Source of the DNA: Alphaproteobacteria bacterium
GTDB taxonomy: Bacteria; Pseudomonadota; Alphaproteobacteria; Rhodobacterales; Rhodobacteraceae
Assembly (NCBI GenBank): GCA_030830465.1
Contig: JAURMY010000152.1
Span: 1 to 5,302 of the forward strand
Length of the DNA stretch: 5,302 nucleotides
Direction: 5' to 3'
Shown here: positions 1 to 5,302 of the stretch, in pieces
How the letters are laid out: every line of letters starts with the position of its first letter
How positions within the stretch are numbered: position 1 is the first letter of the stretch
Program-made: the position numbers and the translations under genes
Notes under the pieces: model-generated
The model's database searches: none
Told to the model about the DNA's origin: nothing
What the model saw: only the letters and a program-made list of their open reading frames with translations

Positions 1-24
1 AGGTCCGGCGCGATGGCCGGACCT
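1..24 (-). terminator. Probable intrinsic terminator of the efflux operon
   Basis: A perfect inverted repeat has 9-base arms (AGGTCCGGC and GCCGGACCT) around a 6-base loop. Its stem begins 13 bases after the stop codon of the RND pump on the minus strand. Three A residues precede the stem on the minus strand and match a T-run on the other side for plus-strand reading (TTT at 25-27), so it may work in both directions. The minus-strand T-tract, if any, lies beyond the left edge and cannot be seen. Position and stem quality support a terminator; the missing T-tract limits confidence. Confidence 0.65.
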
Positions 25-37
25 TTGATGACCCAGC

Positions 38-3000
38 TCAGGCCGAGGCCTTGGCTTTGCGCAGACCGAACCAGCGGCGCTTGGGCTTTTTGGCCTTTGC
101 GTCGCCGCGCGACACGATCATCAACAGCGAGGGTGTGACAATCAGCGTCAGGACCGTGGCAAAGGCCAGACCGAACACAATTGCGCTTGAAAGCGCGATC
201 CACCACTGGGTTGACGGCGCGCCAAATGTGGTTTCATGGCTCAGCAATTCCAGGTTCAGCCCGAAGGCGATCGGCAGAACTCCCAGAATGGCCGTAACCG
301 CCGTCAGAACCACGGGGCGGGCCCGCTCGCGGCAGGTTTCCAGGATCGCCTCGATCTTTTCCATGCCGTCATCACGCAGTTTGTCATAGGTGTCGATCAG
401 CACAATGTTGTTGTTCACCACAACCCCCGCCAATGCGATGATCCCGATCCCGGTCATGACCACGCCAAAGGGCTGGTTCATAATCAGAAGGCCCAGAAAC
501 ACCCCGATGGTGGACATGATCACCGCCGACAGGACCAGCCCGACCGAGGTGAATTTGTTGAACTGCGCCAGAAGCACGACAAAGATCAGGAACATGGCCG
601 CGCCGAATGCCTTGCTCAGGAATTCGCCGGCGGCCTTTTGTTCCTCATCCTCGCCCGCCATGGTGAAGCGGATGCCCGCATCCTCAAGACCCGAGGCTTG
701 CAGCCCTTTCACAATGGCATCCCGGATGGGGGCGGCCTGAACGCCTTCGCGGATACCGGCCTGTACCGTCACCGTGCGCGCGCTGTTGATACGGGTCAGC
801 GTTCCGACGGTTGCCGCCGGTTTGCGGGTCACCAGATTGCTGATGGGTACAGCCCCGTTCGGGGTTTCGATCCGCAACTGGTCCAGTGCTGAAATCGTGC
901 GCTGATCGGGCGGCAGGCGCAGGCGGATATCAACCGCCGTGTCCGAACCCGTGGGCCGGTAATCCGACAGTTTCAGGCCGCCGGTCACCAGTTGCACCAC
1001 GGCACCGATGGCCCCCGACGAGACACCATAGCGGGCCGAAGCGTTCAGATCGACCTGAAGTTCCCAGTCGATGCCCGGCGGCGGCAGGCCGTCGCTGACA
1101 TCAATCACATCGGGGATCTTGGCGATTTCGGCGGCCACCTTCTTGGCCGCTTCGTTCAAACCGTCGGGCACGGCGGCCGAAAGGCGGATCTGGATGGCCT
1201 TGCCGGTGGGCGGGCCGGCCTGTGGCACCGACACTTCAATATCGGCACCGGGAATGCCCTTCATCGCTTCGCGCAATTGATCCAGAATGGCATTGGCATT
1301 CTTGCGTTCGCGCCAATCGACGAATTCATACTGAATGGTGCCCACCACATCGGGATCGGCATTAGCGCCAAAACCGCTGGATTTGCCGGTGCGGGTATAG
1401 ACCGTCTTGATCCCCGGCCAGCCCAGAATCCGGGCTTCGGCCTGTTTTACCAGATTGTCTTTTTCCTCGATCGACAGGTTGCCACGGGCATGGACGTATA
1501 GCAGGCCGTAATCCGGTTCCACGTTTGGGAAAAACTCAACCCCGCTGCCGTATTTGCCGTAAGAGACCGGCACCGCAATCAGAAGGCCGATGGTGATAAT
1601 CAGAACCGTCCAGGGGTGGCGGATCGCACGGGCCACGACTTTCATATAAAGGCTGTCGTGCCGCCCGCTCTCTTCCTTGACCGGCCGGGCGATGATCGCG
1701 CCCAGGGTCGGGGCAAAGACCAGCGCGTAGAGCATCGATGCCGACAAAGTGGCGATCAATGTGATCGGCATGTATTTCATGAACTCGCCGACAGTGCCGG
1801 GCCAAAACAGCAATGGCGAGAACGCCGCGACCCGCGTCATCGTGGCCGCAATCACAGGGCCGGCCATACGGTGCGAGGCCATTGCAAAGGCCTGGCGTTT
1901 TTCCATGCCTTCGGACATCCGGCGCTCGGCAAATTCGGTGACGATGATCGCGTCGTCCACCAACATCCCCACAGCCAGAATAAGGCTGAACAGAACCACG
2001 ATGTTCACGGTCATACCGGCCAGTGACAGGCCCAGGATTCCCATCAGGAATGACGCCGGAATCGCCATCCCGATCAGGATCGAGGCGCGGCCCGACAGGG
2101 CGTAAAGGATGACGATAAAGACCAGAATCACCGCCGTCAGAACAGAGTTCTGCAAATCCGCCAGCAACTGGCGGATCGTGGTGGACTTGTCCTGGCTGAA
2201 GCTGACTTCGGTACCGGCGGGCAACAGTTTGGCAAATTCCTCGGTGACAACTTTCACCTTGTCGACCGTCTCGATCAGGTTGGCACCCGAGCGTTTCGAC
2301 ACTTCGATCGCGACGGCGGGTTTGCCGTTCAGACGGGTGATCGTCACCGGATCTTTGTGGGCTGAACGGATCGTCGCCAGATCGCGCGCTCGCACCACCG
2401 CCTGACCGTCTGAGACGATGGGCAGATTGGCGACATCCTCGATCGTTTCAATCAGCGACGGCACCTTGATCGCATAGCGCCCGGTCTGCCCTTCCAGGGC
2501 ACCGGCGGCGACCAGTTGGTTGTTGGCGCCGATGCCGCCGATCAATGTGTCAAGGCGCAGCCCGTAGGACGACAGTTTTTCCGGGTTGATGACCACTTCG
2601 ACCAGATCATCGCGCACGCCTTGCAGGGCGGCGTCCAGTACACCGGGGATTTCCTCGATCCGGTCGCGCAGTTCGCGCGCCGCGCGGGTCAGCACGCGTT
2701 CCGGCAATTCGCCGGACAGGGTGACCACCAGAACCGGGAACTCGGAAATATTGACCTCGTTCACCGTCGGCTCATCCGCGCCCTGCGGCAGGTCGCGTTT
2801 GGCGTCGGACACCCCGTTGCGCACATCGGTCAGGGCCTTGTCCAGATTGGCACCGGCCAGAAACTCGATCAAAACGTTACCGCCGCCCTGATAGGCGGTC
2901 GCCGTCATCTGTTTAATGCCGGTGATGGTCTTCAGCCGGGTTTCCATTGGCCGCAGCAGCAGGCGCTCGCTGTCTTCGGGTGAAATCCCCTGATAGCTGA

Positions 3001-3145
3001 GGCTGACATAGATAATCGGGATCTTGACGTCCGGCTCGGCCTCTTTCGGGATCGAAATATAGGCCATTGTCCCGGCCACCATCAGGAAGACCAGAATCGA
3101 TATGGTCAGCCGCGCGTTGCGGATCGCGGTTTCTACGATGTTCAT
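38..3145 (-). CDS. RND-family efflux pump, inner-membrane permease subunit (AcrB/HAE1-like)
   Basis: A 1035-residue proton-driven exporter of the ACR_tran (AcrB-like) family, close to AcrB's usual length of about 1050, so it looks complete. It should sit in the inner membrane and pass substrates from periplasm or outer leaflet to an adaptor and outer-membrane channel. The sequence shows the family's duplicated layout: TM1 at about 12-31, a large periplasmic porter/docking region to about 335, TM2-TM6 at about 336-485, TM7 at about 512-530, a second periplasmic region to about 845, and TM8-TM12 at about 846-1012, then a basic tail. The TM4 signature GMLVDDAI contains D397 and D398, matching AcrB D407/D408. 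R941 and T948 match AcrB R971/T978. The Lys of AcrB TM10 (K940) is replaced by N911 in VVVNNNIVLID. Heavy-metal CusA-type identity is less likely but not excluded; the substrate is unknown. The ATG start overlaps the adaptor stop as ATGA, with a weak GGCGAGA ribosome site upstream, implying translational coupling. Confidence 0.95.
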   Translation of the reverse strand: MNIVETAIRNARLTISILVFLMVAGTMAYISIPKEAEPDVKIPIIYVSLSYQGISPEDSERLLLRPMETRLKTITGIKQMTATAYQGGGNVLIEFLAGANLDKALTDVRNGVSDAKRDLPQGADEPTVNEVNISEFPVLVVTLSGELPERVLTRAARELRDRIEEIPGVLDAALQGVRDDLVEVVINPEKLSSYGLRLDTLIGGIGANNQLVAAGALEGQTGRYAIKVPSLIETIEDVANLPIVSDGQAVVRARDLATIRSAHKDPVTITRLNGKPAVAIEVSKRSGANLIETVDKVKVVTEEFAKLLPAGTEVSFSQDKSTTIRQLLADLQNSVLTAVILVFIVILYALSGRASILIGMAIPASFLMGILGLSLAGMTVNIVVLFSLILAVGMLVDDAIIVTEFAERRMSEGMEKRQAFAMASHRMAGPVIAATMTRVAAFSPLLFWPGTVGEFMKYMPITLIATLSASMLYALVFAPTLGAIIARPVKEESGRHDSLYMKVVARAIRHPWTVLIITIGLLIAVPVSYGKYGSGVEFFPNVEPDYGLLYVHARGNLSIEEKDNLVKQAEARILGWPGIKTVYTRTGKSSGFGANADPDVVGTIQYEFVDWRERKNANAILDQLREAMKGIPGADIEVSVPQAGPPTGKAIQIRLSAAVPDGLNEAAKKVAAEIAKIPDVIDVSDGLPPPGIDWELQVDLNASARYGVSSGAIGAVVQLVTGGLKLSDYRPTGSDTAVDIRLRLPPDQRTISALDQLRIETPNGAVPISNLVTRKPAATVGTLTRINSARTVTVQAGIREGVQAAPIRDAIVKGLQASGLEDAGIRFTMAGEDEEQKAAGEFLSKAFGAAMFLIFVVLLAQFNKFTSVGLVLSAVIMSTIGVFLGLLIMNQPFGVVMTGIGIIALAGVVVNNNIVLIDTYDKLRDDGMEKIEAILETCRERARPVVLTAVTAILGVLPIAFGLNLELLSHETTFGAPSTQWWIALSSAIVFGLAFATVLTLIVTPSLLMIVSRGDAKAKKPKRRWFGLRKAKASA

Positions 3146-4269
3146 TTTGAAATCTCGCCGATCAGGCCTTTTGTGGCTTCCTGAACCAGGACTTCATCGC
3201 CGTCTTTCACAAGGTCTTGCCCGGATACGATAATGCGCGCGCCTTCCGGCACACCGGCCAGAACCAGACCGGTCGGCGTGTCGTCAATCAGCTCCACCGA
3301 GGCAAAAGACGCGATGTTTTGGGCATTCACGACCCGCAGTCCCAGATCACCGGCATCCGACAGGGTGATGATCGAACGCGGTACCATCACAGAACGCACC
3401 GGTGCCGCATAAAGGCTGACTTCGGCGGTCATGCCCGAGGGAATGGCGCGGTCCGGGTTCGGCAGGGCAACTTCCACCCGGAAGGTGCGGGTTCTGTCAG
3501 ACGCGTCCAGCGCCACAAAGCGCACGGTGCCTTCCAGTTTCTTGCCGTTGACCAGCCGCACCAGCGCCTTGTCCCCGACCTTGAGATATCCGATGTCGAT
3601 CTCGTTGATATCTGCGGTCACAACGATCGGATCAAGCGACAGGATTGAGGCAACCGGTGTGCCCGCAGTCAACCAGGCGCCGCGTTCAACCATGACGTTG
3701 TCCACGAAACCCGTGAAGGGCACCTGCAATTTCAACCGGTCCGCGGCCGCAATCGCCTGGCTGAGACCGGCGCGTGCGCTGGCCACGGCAGAGCGGTTGG
3801 CGATCAACTGGGATTCCGATGTGTTGCCGTTGGCGTAAAGCTTTTCTGTGACGTTCGCATTGCGCAACGTCTGCGCCAGCAGGGTTTCCGCGTTTGTCAC
3901 CGCTGCCGTCAGTTCCGGGCCTTCCAGGGTCATCACAACCGTATCCGCCTGAATGATCTGACCTTTTTCGATATTGAGCGTGGCAATCACGCCGCCGGAC
4001 CGGGCTGCCAAAACGGTTTGCTTGTCAGGCGCGGTCACGCCCGAGACGCGAATTTCACGGGCATGATCCTGAAAGTCCGGGGTGATGACCGCCACCGTGC
4101 GCAATGTGGTTGCCGCCTTTGCCGCCGGTTTTTCGGTTTCAGCGTTTTGGGCGTTGGCGGGGTTTTCGGCGCTTCCCACAAAGGAAAACTCACCAGAGCC
4201 AACCCAGAGGCCGGCGGCCAGCAACACCAAAAAAGCAATAAAGCGGTGAGCGCGGAAATTCTTGAACAT
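3142..4269 (-). CDS. RND efflux periplasmic adaptor subunit (HlyD/AcrA-type membrane fusion protein)
   Basis: A 375-residue adaptor that bridges the RND pump to an outer-membrane channel. Visible parts: a basic N-terminus and a hydrophobic segment at about 10-24, acting as a membrane anchor or signal peptide (possible cleavage after ANA, residue 40). There is no lipobox Cys, and I see no Cys in the protein, so it is not a lipoprotein like AcrA. The first half of the lipoyl/barrel-sandwich domain is at about 85-119, followed by a short alpha-helical hairpin at about 117-181. The second lipoyl half (VPFTGFV then VERGAWLTAG) is at about 182-209, the beta-barrel at about 211-288, and the membrane-proximal domain after that. 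It is the first gene of the operon; its TGA overlaps the pump's ATG by 4 bases. Start choice: a GTG at 4272 directly precedes this ATG in frame, but the AAAAGG ribosome site lies 7 bases from the ATG and only 4 from the GTG. Using the GTG would add one residue. Confidence 0.93.
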   Translation of the reverse strand: MFKNFRAHRFIAFLVLLAAGLWVGSGEFSFVGSAENPANAQNAETEKPAAKAATTLRTVAVITPDFQDHAREIRVSGVTAPDKQTVLAARSGGVIATLNIEKGQIIQADTVVMTLEGPELTAAVTNAETLLAQTLRNANVTEKLYANGNTSESQLIANRSAVASARAGLSQAIAAADRLKLQVPFTGFVDNVMVERGAWLTAGTPVASILSLDPIVVTADINEIDIGYLKVGDKALVRLVNGKKLEGTVRFVALDASDRTRTFRVEVALPNPDRAIPSGMTAEVSLYAAPVRSVMVPRSIITLSDAGDLGLRVVNAQNIASFASVELIDDTPTGLVLAGVPEGARIIVSGQDLVKDGDEVLVQEATKGLIGEISK

Positions 4270-4276
4270 CACGGAA

Positions 4277-4282
4277 CCTTTT
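4277..4282 (-). promoter_or_regulatory. Ribosome binding site deciding the adaptor start
   Basis: AAAAGG on the minus strand lies 7 bases before the ATG at 4269 and 4 bases before the adjoining in-frame GTG at 4272. The spacing favours the ATG. Confidence 0.6.
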
Positions 4283-4317
4283 GGGTACAGTTAAAGCCAC
4301 CCTGGACCCGGCCCAAA
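4280..4317 (-). other. Possible leader hairpin next to the adaptor ribosome site
   Basis: On the minus strand TTTGGG (4317-4312) can pair with CCCAAA (4285-4280), whose last three A residues are part of the AAAAGG ribosome site. The loop is 26 bases and the stem only 6 bp, so it may well be chance. If it forms in the mRNA it would partly cover the ribosome site. Confidence 0.2.
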
Positions 4318-4331
4318 GCGCTGCTGGTGCA

Positions 4332-4359
4332 CAAATATTCACTTAGCCGGAAACATCAA
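4332..4359 (-). promoter_or_regulatory. Candidate sigma-70-type promoter for the efflux operon
   Basis: On the minus strand TTGATG (4359-4354) resembles a -35 box and TATTTG (4337-4332) a weak -10 box, with a 16-base spacer. This would give a leader of roughly 55 bases before the adaptor ATG. The -35 is fair, but the -10 matches consensus at only about half its positions. It is the best candidate I found in the gap on this strand. Confidence 0.3.
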
Positions 4360-4383
4360 GCCTCAGTTGCCCTTTGTCCGGGT

Positions 4384-4405
4384 TTCCGTAACGTCTGTTG
4401 CGGAA
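4384..4405. promoter_or_regulatory. 22-bp near-perfect inverted repeat, candidate operator
   Basis: The arms TTCCGTAAC (4384-4392) and GTTGCGGAA (4397-4405) are inverted copies with one mismatch in nine positions, around a 4-base centre GTCT. The repeat lies in the divergent intergenic region, about 25 bases upstream of the candidate -35 of the efflux operon and about 90 bases before the GNAT start. The size and symmetry suit a dimeric regulator such as a TetR- or MarR-type repressor, but no regulator gene is in the window and I do not recognise the motif. The mismatch is a G-T wobble, so an RNA hairpin is also possible. No T-run follows it, so it is not a standard terminator. Confidence 0.4.
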
Positions 4406-4493
4406 TTTCAAGGATTGTGCCGGGTCCGCTTGGCAGAGGGACAAATTTTAGGCATGAACGTGCCTGAGGTTGGTTTTTTGGGACGGCAAATCG

Positions 4494-4988
4494 GTGACAG
4501 ACTTGAAGATCAGGCTTGCAGAACCTTCGGACGCCCCGGCGGTCAGCCGGATGTTGAAAGGTCTGGCCGATCATCTGGGCGTGGGCGATGTGTTCGTGAT
4601 GGGGCCCGAACAGGTCTTGGCCTTCGGTTTTGGCGCTCATCCGTTGTTTCGGTCGGTTCTGGCCACCGATGCGGGCAAACCCGTGGCGCTGGCCTTGTTT
4701 TTCCCGCATTTTTCGACCTATCGGGGCCAGCCCGGCGCCTATGTTCAGGATTTGTGGGTGGACCCGCAATACCGCAGCGCGAAACTTGGCGAGCGTTTGC
4801 TGGCGGCGGTCGCGCAAGACGCCTTTGAGCAATGGCGGGCGGCCTATGTGGCGTTGGCCGTGCATATCGACAATCGTGACGCAGTGCGGTTTTATCACCG
4901 GCTTGGCTTTCATGAGGTTGCAACCGACCGGCCATTTGTGCTGGATAAAGACGCGTTTGAAAGGCTGAGGCAAACCCATGTTGGATGA
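4494..4988 (+). CDS. GNAT-family N-acetyltransferase
   Basis: A 164-residue single-domain acetyltransferase, a normal GNAT size, expected to be cytoplasmic and to move an acetyl group from acetyl-CoA to an unknown amine. The N-terminus (KIRLAEPSDAPAVSRML) is the usual first strand and helix. The acetyl-CoA-binding motif A follows the strand VQDLWVDP: YRSAKLGERLL (93-103), where the consensus Q/R-x-x-G-x-G/A reads R94-S-A-K97-L-G99, so the first Gly is Lys. Motif B is clear: N127-RDAVRFY134-HRLGF. Start choice: GTG at 4494 has a GGGACGG purine-rich site 7 bases upstream and gives a typical family N-terminus. An in-frame TTG at 4470 would add 8 residues, but its only GAGG is directly adjacent, which is too close. 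The stop overlaps the next gene by 11 bases, indicating one operon. I found no convincing promoter on this strand. Confidence 0.88.
   Translation: MTDLKIRLAEPSDAPAVSRMLKGLADHLGVGDVFVMGPEQVLAFGFGAHPLFRSVLATDAGKPVALALFFPHFSTYRGQPGAYVQDLWVDPQYRSAKLGERLLAAVAQDAFEQWRAAYVALAVHIDNRDAVRFYHRLGFHEVATDRPFVLDKDAFERLRQTHVG
4967..4970 (+). promoter_or_regulatory. Ribosome binding site of the deacylase, inside the GNAT gene
   Basis: GAGG lies 7 bases before the ATG at 4978, within the last codons of the acetyltransferase. It supports that ATG as the start and explains how the overlapping gene is translated. Confidence 0.6.
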
Positions 4989-5302
4989 CCGCACCGCCAC
5001 CGATATTCAACTGGCCGTGGACCGCCTGTTTGAGGACGAGGTCCAGTTTCTGGCGGAATTGACATCGCATCCCTCGACCCGGGGCCATGAACAGTCGGCG
5101 CAGGATTTCATGCAGGGGGAACTGGCCGCGCGGGGTTATGAAACCGACCGCTGGCAGATCAAGGTCGGTGACATCGCCCATCTGCCGGGGTTTTCGCCGG
5201 TGATCGGTGACTATGACGACGCGGTAAACGTGGTGGGCACCCACCGCAGTAAAACCCGCAAAGGCCGGTCGCTGATCCTGAACGGTCATATTGACGTGGT
5301 GC
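4978..5302 (+). CDS. M20-family metallopeptidase, ArgE/DapE-type deacylase (N-terminal part)
   Basis: The gene starts with ATG, overlaps the acetyltransferase by 11 bases and remains open to the right edge; 108 residues are visible of an expected roughly 400. Family members are cytoplasmic zinc or cobalt enzymes that hydrolyse amide bonds, often removing acetyl or succinyl groups from amino acids. The visible part has a helical N-terminus (about 11-30), the segment LTSHPSTRGHEQSAQDFM that matches the family's conserved P-S-x-x-G-x-E region, and NVVG near 84-87. It ends with the first metal-binding motif LILNGHIDVV, where H104 is the expected zinc ligand and D106 the catalytic-site Asp. The remaining ligands and the dimerisation domain lie outside the window. 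The fit to ArgE/DapE-type deacylases is good, but the exact substrate cannot be called. The upstream acetyltransferase hints that an N-acetylated compound is involved. Confidence 0.88.
   Translation, partial: MLDDRTATDIQLAVDRLFEDEVQFLAELTSHPSTRGHEQSAQDFMQGELAARGYETDRWQIKVGDIAHLPGFSPVIGDYDDAVNVVGTHRSKTRKGRSLILNGHIDVV

Noticed and set aside
236..892. Long plus-strand open frame opposite the RND pump (218 codons), and other plus-strand frames across 51-3838
   Set aside because: They lie antisense to two clearly recognised genes, have low-complexity His/Arg/Gly/Asp-rich translations and no family resemblance. This is what high-GC antisense frames normally look like.
4450..4479. Short inverted repeat AGGCA/TGCCT followed by six T residues
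   Set aside because: The stem is only 5 bp and the T-run begins 9 bases after it, so it is not a convincing terminator or attenuator. The location just before the GNAT start also argues against termination.
4367..4828. Plus-strand frame of 153 codons starting upstream of the GNAT gene
   Set aside because: It overlaps the GNAT gene in another frame, and its translation turns into Arg/Gly/Ser-rich sequence with no motif.
4356..5289. Two minus-strand open frames (214 and 248 codons) opposite the GNAT and deacylase genes
   Set aside because: The plus-strand genes have clear GNAT and M20 motifs. The minus-strand translations are Arg/Pro/Gln-rich with no recognisable domain.
1..5302. Insertion sequences, CRISPR arrays, tRNA or rRNA genes
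   Set aside because: I found no terminal repeats, regularly spaced repeats, transposase-like frames or RNA gene signatures by reading the sequence.

Overview
The window looks like ordinary chromosomal DNA from an alphaproteobacterium, most likely of the Rhodobacteraceae/Roseobacter type. That assignment rests on the high GC content by eye, the codon use and the general look of the proteins; it is an inference, not a database result. Coding density is high and I see no sign of mobile DNA.

Layout. The left four fifths (38-4269, minus strand) is a two-gene efflux operon. A periplasmic adaptor (membrane fusion protein) is transcribed first, and its stop codon overlaps the start codon of an RND-family inner-membrane pump by 4 bases. 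A perfect 9-bp stem at positions 1-24, just after the pump's stop codon, is probably the operon terminator. No outer-membrane channel and no regulator gene is present in the window, so the pump presumably uses a TolC-like channel encoded elsewhere.

About 224 bases (4270-4493) separate this operon from a divergent plus-strand unit. The gap holds a plausible but weak minus-strand promoter, a striking near-perfect 22-bp inverted repeat that could be an operator, and a possible leader hairpin next to the adaptor's ribosome binding site.

The right-hand unit (4494 onward, plus strand) is a GNAT N-acetyltransferase whose last 11 bases overlap the start of an M20-family ArgE/DapE-type deacylase. The deacylase runs off the right edge just after its first zinc-ligand motif. 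The tight overlap implies co-translation of an acyl-adding and an acyl-removing enzyme; whether they share a substrate cannot be seen here.

How the genes work together. Adaptor and pump form two thirds of a tripartite proton-driven exporter. The acetyltransferase/deacylase pair is metabolically separate as far as the sequence shows, although the shared divergent control region would allow joint regulation. I do not see a clearly new system. The points most worth checking are the pump's Asn in place of the proton-relay Lys, the intergenic palindrome, and the coupled GNAT-M20 pair.
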